From positions 1 to 56,407 of the forward strand of contig PHAW01000010.1 in assembly GCA_002841785.1 (NCBI GenBank): a DNA stretch of 56,407 nucleotides. The letters are read 5' to 3'. The notes under the pieces are model-generated. The model made no database searches and was not told the origin of the DNA. It saw only the letters and a program-made list of their open reading frames with translations. Positions 7,780-14,888 of this stretch are shown in pieces. Source of the DNA: Deltaproteobacteria bacterium HGW-Deltaproteobacteria-3. GTDB lineage: Bacteria > Desulfobacterota > Desulfobulbia > Desulfobulbales > Desulfurivibrionaceae. Made by a program: the position numbers and the translations under genes. Within the stretch, counting starts at the first letter, position 1. Every line of letters begins with the position of its first letter.

Positions 7780-8213
7780 ACTGCTCCCTCCCTGGCACGG
7801 ACAAATTGCAGCTCTGCCTTGGCAAGCAGATATTTGCGCGAGATCCAGGCCACCAGGCCGGCGGTCATAAGCAACATTACCGGCCCAGGGAAAACCCAGG
7901 CATTGGCAAAGAGTACGCAACAGCCGATCAGGATAAACTTGAGTCTTTGAGCACGAAGGGCGAGGATTGGCCGACTTAGGCACAGGGAATCAGAATCAGG
8001 ATCCAGCAAATCAAGCTGTTTTGCTTTTTTCCATCCTCGCCACCCGGCCCAGGCCAGGGCAGCCCCTGCCAGCGTCACGGAGAAGTAGAAAAATGGGTTT
8101 ACCTCCCGGCCGGCAGCCGTCCGGACCACAAAATTCCAGGGGGCGGTGATGAAGAAATTGGCGCCGGTGATGATCGCCGGCAAAGAAAAGAAATAGAGGG
8201 TTTCGGGTTTCAT
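7776..8213 (-). CDS. Island membrane protein, 145 aa
   Basis: About four hydrophobic segments are visible: TLYFFSLPAIITGANFFI; FYFSVTLAGAALAWAGW; LKFILIGCCVLFANAWVF; and GPVMLLMTAGLVAWI. A charged cytosolic loop (RGWKKAKQLDLLDPDSD) lies between the second and third. It overlaps the previous and next genes by ATGA. This small inner-membrane protein in a mobilisation operon could support channel assembly or entry exclusion. No family is recognised. Confidence 0.6.
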   Translation of the reverse strand: MKPETLYFFSLPAIITGANFFITAPWNFVVRTAAGREVNPFFYFSVTLAGAALAWAGWRGWKKAKQLDLLDPDSDSLCLSRPILALRAQRLKFILIGCCVLFANAWVFPGPVMLLMTAGLVAWISRKYLLAKAELQFVRAREGAV

Positions 8214-8518
8214 GCTTCGATCTCCTTTCCGGCGGACTGTTTTTTGTAAGCAGCCCAGAGACTTTTGGACTTGTCACGAGAAATTCGTGCTTTTTCGGCC
8301 ATGCTATCTAAAATCACGATTTCAATGATTCTGGGAAACTCTGCAATTTCCCGGTCAGGAAAACCAACATAAAAAGCTCCGCAGTCGTAGCAGGTAAACA
8401 GGTCCGTGGATGTACCCGCGACGTCAAACCCGTTTTCCATAGCCTGAACGTGCTGTTTTTTACACTCCGGGCAAGTTTTCCAATCGCTTCCTTTCACCGC
8501 CCACACTTTTTTCGTCAT
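8210..8518 (-). CDS. Zinc-ribbon protein, 102 aa
   Basis: Two CxxC pairs (CPEC near residue 17, CYDC near 44) frame a short beta region, a classic zinc ribbon. A helical, charged C-terminal half (ILDSMAEKARISRDKSKSLWAAYKKQ) follows. ATG at 8518 follows GGAGGC with good spacing and starts MTKKVWAVKGSDW; the longer frame is less likely. It heads the coupled chain of small genes, with the next gene overlapping by ATGA. It is probably a nucleic-acid or protein-binding adaptor; the role is unknown. Confidence 0.65.
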   Translation of the reverse strand: MTKKVWAVKGSDWKTCPECKKQHVQAMENGFDVAGTSTDLFTCYDCGAFYVGFPDREIAEFPRIIEIVILDSMAEKARISRDKSKSLWAAYKKQSAGKEIEA

Positions 8519-8533
8519 GCCGATTGCCTCCAT

Positions 8534-8830
8534 TTTCAGGTTTTTGGTGGTTCTTTCTCAGAAAAACATCTTTTTCCTCCCTCCCCTCACCCCCACGGGG
8601 GAGGGGGGAAAAAGATACGAAATCGGCTTGCCGACTTCCGCTGCAGTCCCAGACTCCCAGATCGGCACTGATTTGCCCCGGCAGGGCGAGGGAGCGGGAG
8701 GCATGACACCGGCGGCTTTTGGCCGGTGGCGTGACTCTCGCCGCCCTGGTCGGCCAAAGTCCCAAAATCTGGGTAGGGTCGGGGGGCCAGGGGGCGGGGA
8801 GGGCCTGCCCTCCCCGGCTCCCCCTGAAAA
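8534..8830. other. Non-coding stretch with inverted repeats downstream of the relaxase gene
   Basis: No convincing gene is seen. The segment is GC-rich and holds a strong hairpin at 8718-8758: TTTGGCCG pairs with CGGCCAAA, with inner GGTGGCG/CGCC-type pairing. A second C-run/G-run hairpin lies near 8583-8608. They may stop or slow transcription between the relaxase gene and the small-protein chain. Confidence 0.5.
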
Positions 8831-10969
8831 TCACATCCCGTGCGACGAACCTTTCCTCTTCTGCTGCTGTGGCCAGTTTTTTTCGACCTCCGGCGGCTCG
8901 GCCTCCGGCGTCGGTGGATGATCGCTTATCGCTACCGCTGCACCTGGGGCCGGGGGAGCGGTCGGGTTATGATCTCCTCGATCTGCCGCCGCTCCTTCGC
9001 CGATGCTCTCTCCCACATCCCGCGAAACGTCTCCCCCGCCTGGAGCGTCATCGGGTCCGGCCTGCTCCGCTGCCAGGCAAGCCCGAAAAGACCGCCCGAA
9101 ATCGCCGAGCTCAACAATACTGACAGGAGGCACATGACGAAGTACCGGCGATACGTCGGGATCTGCGACAGATTCCGACGTATCGCTGCCCGCTCGCTGG
9201 CCACGGCTTCCGACATCTGCGTCGCCGACTGCCGCAGGAATTTCTCGCCCTCCCGCCGCAAGTCCTTCGCGGCGGCCGTCATCTGTGCTGCCGCCGCTCT
9301 GGATTCCTCTGTCCCGGCCCGCAACCGCTCCACCAGGGCCGCCAGGGACTCCATGGCTTTGCGGGTGATCATCGCGTGATCCGTCGCCTTCCCGAGTCGC
9401 TGCCGCAGCGGCTCGGTCTGCGTCACGATTTCCCGGGCCGCCTGGGTCGGCAGAGCCCGCAGCAACCGCAATATTTCTTCCCCCTGCTCCGCCGTCAGCG
9501 GCATGGGCGGCAGTGTCTCCGCCGGCGGCCGGAGCATCTCTTCGACCGGCTCCACCAATTTCAGGGGTTGCTGTGGCTGCTCGACTATCCCCTGGGGTTC
9601 CGGATCTATCAGGAACTCGATTTCCTCTTTCATGTTCTGAATCAGGCTCATGTGTTACCTCCTTCTTTGCTGGCAACGTATAACTGGGTTGTATCTCGTT
9701 TTGCTCGACCGGCTGGGCCGGCCCGATGGAATCCGGTACCGGCACACCGCCATGCTTTTCTCGCCAGGCAGTCAGCTCGGCCAGGTCCTCGGTGGTCGGC
9801 TCATACCCCTTGATTTCCAGGCCCATCTTAGAGCCGGCCAGCCATGCCTTCTGCCGGAACTCATCTTCTCCATGGACCTGCAGGGGAGAACCGAAACTTT
9901 CCGCCGCTGTCAGGAGCGCCGCCCTGATCGCTACATCCCGCCGCGCGAGCACGGTGATTTGGTCACCTTCCAGTCGAAAAGCGGTTCGTTCCGGGCGATT
10001 TTTCCAGCACCAAGTGCCATCTTCCTGGCGGATAAAATACCGGTCACGTTCTTTGGCCGGGTCAATCTGGCCCCGGCCGCGATGGATCTTCGGGGTATCT
10101 GTGGCCTCCGGCCCGCCAGGGCCGATGCTGCCTGCCTCCCGCGACGCGGCGGCCTCTTCGCGCAGCTTGGCGATCAGCTCGGCGTCACGGTCGGGATCAA
10201 AGGAGGTATCCTCGGCGATCCGCTGCCACTTATAGGCTTTCCCAAGGCTGGAACCGGAAAAAGGGTCTCCACCTCTCAATCGAAAAGAGATGCCCCCCAC
10301 CTGGCCGGATTTGCCGTTGGGGATGATCTCTATCCCGTTCCTGTGGCATCTGGCCACGAACGTGGCAAAATCAGGGCAGTCTTTCCTGGCGGCCGTGATT
10401 TTCGTTTGTAGAACCAAACGATCCGGCACCTTACCCGTGCGCCGGCGCCGGCCCACTTCGGCTTTTGTCAGTGATTTTTGCTCGCCGCCTTCATCGAATC
10501 CGGGGGTGAGTTTGAGGCCGAACGCCTTTTCCATGTCTTGTGTGACCTGGATGGCTTGGCGGACATCATTTTTCCCATGCCAAACCGATGCATCCAGGGC
10601 CACCCGGGAAACAACCAGGTGGATGTGATCATGCTCTGTGTCAATGTGGCGCGCGCAGTGCCACTGCCGGGCATCAGGATCGAGCCCCATGCGGGTCAGA
10701 AAGTCCCGCGCGATCTCCGCCCAACGCTCGTCAGACAGCTTCTCTCCCGGCGGCAGGGACAGAGAGCAATGCCAGACCGGCTTTTTGATGTCGGGCCGTA
10801 GTTTGCGGCTGACGGCGAACTCCCGTGCCAAGGCACGCGGATCGTTACCCAGGACATTTCCGGCGCCGATGACCGGCACGGCACGGCCCGGATGATTATC
10901 TTCACCAGGACCATGCACATATTTCAGCAGCCCATAAAATCCGCCACCACGGCTAATTTTGGCTTTCAT
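8831..10969 (-). CDS. MobP-type relaxase with LPD7-like domain, 712 aa
   Basis: The N-terminal relaxase domain starts KAKISRGGGFYGLLKYV, where Y12 or Y17 is the candidate nicking Tyr. It has motif II-like WHCSLSLPPGE and the metal-binding motif III HIDTEHDHIHLVV at ~108-120. Residues ~300-390 (YFIRQEDGTWCW ... AAESFGSPLQVHG) resemble the LPD7 domain found in large plasmid relaxases. It should nick oriT and lead the DNA strand into a recipient. From about residue 440 the protein becomes Gly/Ala/Asp/Arg-rich and disordered, exactly where a second gene (8932-9651) is encoded in the +1 frame. ATG 10969 is preferred over 10987 because GAGGA lies before it; it overlaps mobC by 17 bp. Confidence 0.9.
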   Translation of the reverse strand: MKAKISRGGGFYGLLKYVHGPGEDNHPGRAVPVIGAGNVLGNDPRALAREFAVSRKLRPDIKKPVWHCSLSLPPGEKLSDERWAEIARDFLTRMGLDPDARQWHCARHIDTEHDHIHLVVSRVALDASVWHGKNDVRQAIQVTQDMEKAFGLKLTPGFDEGGEQKSLTKAEVGRRRRTGKVPDRLVLQTKITAARKDCPDFATFVARCHRNGIEIIPNGKSGQVGGISFRLRGGDPFSGSSLGKAYKWQRIAEDTSFDPDRDAELIAKLREEAAASREAGSIGPGGPEATDTPKIHRGRGQIDPAKERDRYFIRQEDGTWCWKNRPERTAFRLEGDQITVLARRDVAIRAALLTAAESFGSPLQVHGEDEFRQKAWLAGSKMGLEIKGYEPTTEDLAELTAWREKHGGVPVPDSIGPAQPVEQNEIQPSYTLPAKKEVTHEPDSEHERGNRVPDRSGTPGDSRAATATPEIGGAGRRDAPAAGGDTAAHAADGGAGGRNIAVAAGSADPGGPGNRDADRAAAAATREGDGSRDDHPQSHGVPGGPGGAVAGRDRGIQSGGSTDDGRREGLAAGGREIPAAVGDADVGSRGQRAGSDTSESVADPDVSPVLRHVPPVSIVELGDFGRSFRACLAAEQAGPDDAPGGGDVSRDVGESIGEGAAADRGDHNPTAPPAPGAAVAISDHPPTPEAEPPEVEKNWPQQQKRKGSSHGM
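8932..9651 (-). CDS. MobB/MbeB-like coiled-coil membrane protein overprinted on the relaxase gene
   Basis: This 239-aa gene lies wholly within the relaxase gene in the +1 frame. ATG 9651 has a perfect AAGGAGGT Shine-Dalgarno with 6-nt spacing. The protein is well formed. It has an acidic, Pro-rich N-terminus, long amphipathic helices (~55-165, for example ESLAALVERLRAGTEESRAA), one transmembrane segment at ~171-193 (FVMCLLSVLLSSAISGGLFG), and a basic tail. ColE1 mbeB and RSF1010 mobB also overlap their relaxase genes and encode helical, membrane-linked relaxosome proteins. The relaxase reading of this DNA is low-complexity, so this frame is likely the constrained one. It probably tethers or stabilises the relaxosome at the membrane. 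Confidence 0.8.
   Translation of the reverse strand: MSLIQNMKEEIEFLIDPEPQGIVEQPQQPLKLVEPVEEMLRPPAETLPPMPLTAEQGEEILRLLRALPTQAAREIVTQTEPLRQRLGKATDHAMITRKAMESLAALVERLRAGTEESRAAAAQMTAAAKDLRREGEKFLRQSATQMSEAVASERAAIRRNLSQIPTYRRYFVMCLLSVLLSSAISGGLFGLAWQRSRPDPMTLQAGETFRGMWERASAKERRQIEEIITRPLPRPQVQR
9672..9686 (-). promoter_or_regulatory. Repeat CAGTTATACGTTGCC upstream of mobB
   Basis: This 15-bp word sits just before the mobB ribosome site, inside the relaxase gene. It is identical to 11430-11444 upstream of mobC; a shorter copy, GTTATACGTTCC, lies at 11386-11397. Recurrence before two mob genes suggests a binding site for a mob-region regulator or relaxosome protein. Confidence 0.4.
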
Positions 10970-11366
10970 CGACGTCCTCGGAATCATAAAGGGATGGCAT
11001 AAAAAGATTCTGTCCCAACAGACGACGCCGAAACTCGGCCAGGGCTTGGGATACTTCCTCGATTTCCGGCGCTAATTCCGCCCCTTTCTCGACCAAATTC
11101 AGGCGATGGGCGATTTGGTTCAAATTTCCGGCCGTCCGAGCGAAATCCGCCCAAACCTCGCGGTTAAGCGGCGGCACCACTATCCGCCGAGGAGCTGATT
11201 TGCCGAGAGCTGCAGCCCTTAGAAAAGAAGGGATCAATTCGGTGCCGCCGGCGCGATCGGCGAGCTTATCCAGCTCTTGATCGCGCACAAAAACGGTAAT
11301 CCTGTGAGACCGTTTTACTGCTGGGGCCAAGGGCGCCGGGCCTCTTTTTCTCTTTTCTGTTTTCAT
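10953..11366 (-). CDS. mobC: MobC/NikA-like relaxosome accessory protein, 137 aa
   Basis: A basic start (MKTEKRKRGPAP) leads to a ribbon-helix-helix-like region (HRITVFVRDQELDKLADRAG). Next comes the signature GNLNQIAHRLN of the MobC family, then a helical C-terminus. MobC-type proteins bind oriT and help open the nick site for the relaxase. ATG 11366 has AGGAGG at good spacing. The stop lies inside the relaxase start region, so the two are coupled. Placement right after the oriT-like hairpin is the usual mob order. Confidence 0.85.
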   Translation of the reverse strand: MKTEKRKRGPAPLAPAVKRSHRITVFVRDQELDKLADRAGGTELIPSFLRAAALGKSAPRRIVVPPLNREVWADFARTAGNLNQIAHRLNLVEKGAELAPEIEEVSQALAEFRRRLLGQNLFMPSLYDSEDVDESQN

Positions 11367-11429
11367 GATTTTCCTCCTTTCCACAGGAACGTATAACAGG
11401 CTGCAAGCATGTTGATCACCACCAAGACC

Positions 11430-11444
11430 GGCAACGTATAACTG
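11430..11444 (-). promoter_or_regulatory. Repeat CAGTTATACGTTGCC upstream of mobC
   Basis: Identical to 9672-9686, with a partial copy 33 bp nearer mobC (GTTATACGTTCC, 11386-11397). The two copies straddle the likely mobC promoter, fitting an operator or an accessory oriT site. Confidence 0.4.
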
Positions 11445-11503
11445 AATGCAACCTGATTTAGAGGGGCAAGCGAAGCGCCGCCCCTGCCTTTCTCCCCCTG
11501 TCC

Positions 11504-11558
11504 AGGGCAGGGGGCAAGGGAACTCGGTGCAACCGAGTTATACCTTGCTCCCTGCCCT
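11504..11558. other. 55-bp near-perfect inverted repeat: oriT candidate or terminator
   Basis: The left arm (11504-11528) and right arm (11532-11558) pair as 16 bp with one G-T, a small 1x3 internal loop, then 8 bp (AACTCGGT/ACCGAGTT) closing a GCA triloop. The hairpin lies between the traY stop and mobC, where relaxases of this type usually have oriT. It is followed by no T run in either direction, which argues against a simple terminator. The exact nick site is not identifiable by eye. Confidence 0.5.
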
Positions 11559-11573
11559 AACTATGCGATCAGG

Positions 11574-13613
11574 TCATCGCGAGCGATGAATTGTGTCACC
11601 ACCTGGGCCACCGACAGCTTTGATCGCATTTTTTGCCTGCGCGGCTCCTCCAACTTCCATGCCGTGTCCCATTTGATCGCCGCCATGGTAAAGAGTATTG
11701 ATCGTGCGTTCATCCTCCCCGCCGCCAATTTTGGCTACGTGACCCCCAGCCCATGCCAGAACCTCATTGGGCAAATGATGGATCAACGAGAAACACTTGG
11801 AAATTAGCAAATAAGACAGATAGCAAAAGATGATCAAGGTGACGAAGAACATCCCGATTGAGGCCCACCCGGAAAAGGAAAAGGAGGAAGATCCATACAA
11901 AACGGATAAGGAATATTTAAGGAATTCTCCCAGGATATTCATGAGCAACCAGCCGGAGACCAGGCCGAATACCATCAAAACCGGACGAAACAGGACATTC
12001 AGGAAAAACATATAGCCATGAGCGGTTTTTTGCCCCAATCCTTCCCCTTCGGTCTCCAGATGGGCCAACATCCACAGCGACGCACCTACCACGGCCTCTA
12101 TACACACGATAAAATAGCTGATGACCCCGGAAAACCAGAGGATGTAGGGCAAAAAAGGCAGCAGGTAAGCCATGGCTAGGCCGATTATCAGTAAAATTTT
12201 AAAAATCGCGGGCAATCCCAATACCTGCAGGACACCACCCCCGCCAGCGGCCGTCAGGCCGCCAGCAACACCCAAGCCTATCCCCCCTGCACCGCTCAAG
12301 GCATAGCCTAACCGGGTAATCCCGATCATCAAATCACCTTCACCGCCTGTCATGAAATCCATCGCGGATCTGACTCCAGCAGATTGCATGCTATCGCCAA
12401 AAATTTTAGGAAAATCAAAAGTCACAATATTTTTGACTGTTTTTAACCAGCCAGACATCACCCCGGCTCCTACAGAAATACCCTGCTCAATCAGTCCTCC
12501 CTCCCGAGGAGAAAGGGGTAATATCTCCGCAGATGCGGCATCCATGATATCTCGATTGACGGAAGCTATTTTAACGAAAATGACCCCAGAATATAGCCAC
12601 GACGAACCCTCCTTTTTCATGAAATCAGCAAAACCATGTTTGCTTTTCATGCTGGCGTCGGCCAGTGCTGTACTTATTTGTTGAGTGTATCGATTTTTGA
12701 TATCTGCTAAATCTACCGGGTCTGGGGTCAGGCCCTCCAGCGCGAGAGCCTGGGAATGAGGATGGAGGGAAGCACTCATGGCCACCAGGGCCTGAGCTTG
12801 GGCTTTGTTTACTGCCTGATGATCGAACGGCGGCAGCGCTGCCATGCCCTGTGGCCCATCGAAAATGCCGGGGGAATTGGACTTTGGATATATTTGCACC
12901 CCCCCGCAAGAATCTGGAAAATACCCTCCCTCGGTGGCTCCAAAAACCAACTTTGAAATGTTGCCCTGTTGGATTAAAGTCCCTTTCTCTGGGAACAAAA
13001 TTGATGTTTTCCCGCTTTGCTCAGCATCTTGTTTTTGCTGAATATTATTTACGATTGAGCATACTTGAGCGGCAACCAAGGCCTCCAAAGCATCATCCCT
13101 GCTTGCAGCTTCAGGTGTGACAAGAACGGCACTTTCTACATGGTCTAGCATGTGCTTCCACCCGGCATCCCAGGTAATGTTGCCTATCCCTATCCCCACA
13201 ACCATCCCTAGGATCATCAAAGCTTGGGGAAAAGACCACCCGGCAAAGATGGGGACCAGGCCGAAAATGCCATAGATTGTCCTGATGGGGTACCAGATAG
13301 AGGAATGCCGCTGGCCAAGGAACTTCCCTTCGACTGCGGTATGCAGGACCCCAGAAACAACGCCATACAGCACCATCAACACGGCCACAGAGAAGACGGC
13401 CATATTGAAAATTACGAACATTTCAGAAAGAGGAGAAGCTGTGCCAGTGAGGATGCCAGGTATGGGGCCGAAAATCTTCCCGAGCATCTCGAAAGTCGGG
13501 TCGCCTTCTGCCTTGCTCAGATAATCGCTGATGGCCGCCTGGGCGGAGCCAGGGCGCAGCAGGACAAGCAACGCGGCCAAATTGATTCGAAACATTTTTT
13601 TGTTAAAAAGCAT
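11574..13613 (-). CDS. traY: DotA/TraY-family inner-membrane protein, 679 aa
   Basis: A signal-like N-terminus (FRINLAALLVLLRPGSAQA) is followed by several transmembrane segments around 55-150 (FVIFNMAVFSVAVLMVLYGVV; FPQALMILGMVVGIGIGN). A long periplasmic region comes next, then a cluster of four to five membrane helices at ~440-620. The C-terminal motif IHHLPNEVLAWAGGHV is typical of DotA and TraY. In IncI plasmids TraY is part of the transfer channel and is the target of entry exclusion; in Legionella DotA is a core Dot/Icm component. ATG 13613 is chosen over TTG 13655 because of AGGTGG and the signal peptide. It is the only recognisable channel gene on the island. Confidence 0.85.
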   Translation of the reverse strand: MLFNKKMFRINLAALLVLLRPGSAQAAISDYLSKAEGDPTFEMLGKIFGPIPGILTGTASPLSEMFVIFNMAVFSVAVLMVLYGVVSGVLHTAVEGKFLGQRHSSIWYPIRTIYGIFGLVPIFAGWSFPQALMILGMVVGIGIGNITWDAGWKHMLDHVESAVLVTPEAASRDDALEALVAAQVCSIVNNIQQKQDAEQSGKTSILFPEKGTLIQQGNISKLVFGATEGGYFPDSCGGVQIYPKSNSPGIFDGPQGMAALPPFDHQAVNKAQAQALVAMSASLHPHSQALALEGLTPDPVDLADIKNRYTQQISTALADASMKSKHGFADFMKKEGSSWLYSGVIFVKIASVNRDIMDAASAEILPLSPREGGLIEQGISVGAGVMSGWLKTVKNIVTFDFPKIFGDSMQSAGVRSAMDFMTGGEGDLMIGITRLGYALSGAGGIGLGVAGGLTAAGGGGVLQVLGLPAIFKILLIIGLAMAYLLPFLPYILWFSGVISYFIVCIEAVVGASLWMLAHLETEGEGLGQKTAHGYMFFLNVLFRPVLMVFGLVSGWLLMNILGEFLKYSLSVLYGSSSFSFSGWASIGMFFVTLIIFCYLSYLLISKCFSLIHHLPNEVLAWAGGHVAKIGGGEDERTINTLYHGGDQMGHGMEVGGAAQAKNAIKAVGGPGGDTIHRSR

Positions 13614-13651
13614 CGGCACCACCTCTGAATTGATAGCTGTCGCAGGCCGGC

Positions 13652-14392
13652 TCAACGCCGACCCCTGTGACTTTCCCAGTCAAAGTTGACCAATATCCCA
13701 TCGTTTTCACGGAGACGATCATATGCTGCACCCCCGAGATAGGTGCTTATTTCCGCGGGGAGCAGGTTGGATATGATGATCGTAGGCCGCATCGCCCGGT
13801 ATCGAGCATCGATCACTTGGAATTGCGTAATTTTTTCAGCCTCAGAGCCATATTGGCGGCCCACCTCATCCAAGATCAGCAAGTTTACTTCGGCGAAACG
13901 CTCGATGACTTCCGCCTCTGTTTCCTGCGATTGGCGGTCCCAGGTAGCCCGAATACGCTGGATTATCTCTGCCACAGTGAGTAATAGGGAGGAATATCCT
14001 TGTGCGCTGACCTGCCGGGCTATGGCGCATGCCAAGTGGTTTTTGCCGGTGCCTATATTTCCTCTTAGAACCATGCATACACCCCTGGTGTGCATCTGCT
14101 GGAAATCATCGGCATAGCTTCTACAGGCATCTAAGGCTGTCTGTTGCTTTGCTGATTCCACTGCAAAGTTGTCGAAGCTGCAATTTGCAAAACGCGGCGG
14201 GATTGCCATGCGTTTCAATAGTGTCTGCAGTTGCGCGTCGCGGCGGCAAGCCGGGCAACCTATCGGCACCACCCCCTGCCACTCCTGCTGCTCCTGGTTG
14301 TACACGGACCGCAACCATGGACCGTGGGCCGGGCAGTCCTCGTAATATTTTTCCTCTGGGAGTTCATGGGGGTCAGATTCGCTCGACGACAT
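13652..14392 (-). CDS. DnaC/IstB-like helicase-loader ATPase, 246 aa
   Basis: The N-terminus has a zinc-binding pattern (DCPAHGPW ... GCPACRRD). An AAA+ core follows, with Walker A GNIGTGKNHLA, the GKNHL form used by DnaC, and Walker B NLLILDEVG. It continues with a sensor-like IIISNL and an arginine-rich end (AAYDRLREN). Such proteins load the replicative helicase at an origin. ATG 14392 has GGAGGAACC before it and overlaps the end of the preceding O-like gene by 20 bp. With that gene it forms a phage lambda O/P-like replication pair. Confidence 0.88.
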   Translation of the reverse strand: MSSSESDPHELPEEKYYEDCPAHGPWLRSVYNQEQQEWQGVVPIGCPACRRDAQLQTLLKRMAIPPRFANCSFDNFAVESAKQQTALDACRSYADDFQQMHTRGVCMVLRGNIGTGKNHLACAIARQVSAQGYSSLLLTVAEIIQRIRATWDRQSQETEAEVIERFAEVNLLILDEVGRQYGSEAEKITQFQVIDARYRAMRPTIIISNLLPAEISTYLGGAAYDRLRENDGILVNFDWESHRGRR

Positions 14393-14882
14393 TTTTGGTT
14401 CCTCCGTTTTTATGCATGAGGTCAGAAGTATTTTTTGATGTAGTCTTTGATGTAGTCTTTGATATAGTTTGCCGGATTACGGCAAACTTGCCTGCCGGGT
14501 TACGGCAAACTTGTTTGCTGGAATTTCTTGTTTGCGGGATACCGGCATTCTGTTGATATTCTTGTAATTTTTTTTCCAAAACATTCAGGTCGAGGTGGTA
14601 CCACATCCGGGCCGGGACTCCACGTCTCTCCATTTTCAACAACCCACCTGTTGTTAAAATTTTCCGAGCAGTTTCTTGTTCTGAGCGATTTAAACCAAGT
14701 TCTTCATTCCAATCTGCCCCAGATTTGTACCACCATCCCACTTTTCCTCCCTTTCCCTTATCCACAATGCGCTGCCAGTAAAGCGCCTGCGACAACATAA
14801 TTGCCGCCACCGTGTTGCCAGTGATGGCCCGAAAAACGCGGTGATAGGCAATAGGAGGGGCCAGAAGATCGCTCAGCGCCAT
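14373..14882 (-). CDS. Phage/plasmid-type replication initiator-like wHTH protein, 169 aa
   Basis: The N-terminal ~120 residues form a winged-helix-like DNA-binding domain of the kind found in phage replication proteins (GNTVAAIMLSQALYWQRIVDKG, WWYKSGADWNEELGLNRSEQETARKIL, GGLLKMERRGVPARMWYHLD). The C-terminal ~50 residues are Lys/Thr/Ser/Asn-rich and low in structure because they are encoded by iteron-like repeats (14435-14513). Like lambda O, it is followed by a helicase loader and carries the repeats within its own gene. It starts at ATG 14882, 6 bp after the AlpA-like gene. Confidence 0.75.
   Translation of the reverse strand: MALSDLLAPPIAYHRVFRAITGNTVAAIMLSQALYWQRIVDKGKGGKVGWWYKSGADWNEELGLNRSEQETARKILTTGGLLKMERRGVPARMWYHLDLNVLEKKLQEYQQNAGIPQTRNSSKQVCRNPAGKFAVIRQTISKTTSKTTSKNTSDLMHKNGGTKNVVERI
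14435..14513 (-). repeat. Iteron-like repeats inside the initiator gene: candidate replication origin
   Basis: Two 23-bp repeats at 14468-14490 and 14491-14513 share TACGGCAAACTTG; the first contains a perfect dyad GTTTGCCG-gatta-CGGCAAAC (14467-14487). Next to them are three copies of a 12-bp AT-rich unit, TTGATGTAGTCT (14435-14470). Iterons beside an AT-rich stretch inside an initiator gene match the layout of ori-lambda. Confidence 0.6.
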
Positions 14883-14888
14883 TTTTTT

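Noticed and set aside
8583-8608. G/C-run hairpin as terminator of the relaxase transcript
   Set aside because: Followed by A/G bases, not a T run, in the plus direction, and preceded rather than followed by T in the minus direction.
8460-8834. A 124-aa leftward frame whose GTG overlaps the relaxase stop (GTGA)
   Set aside because: The product is Pro/Arg/Gly-rich with no domain pattern, runs through hairpin DNA and overlaps the well-supported zinc-ribbon start at 8518.
14435-14513. CRISPR-like array
   Set aside because: Repeats are directly adjacent without unique spacers and lie inside a coding gene; they are iteron-like.
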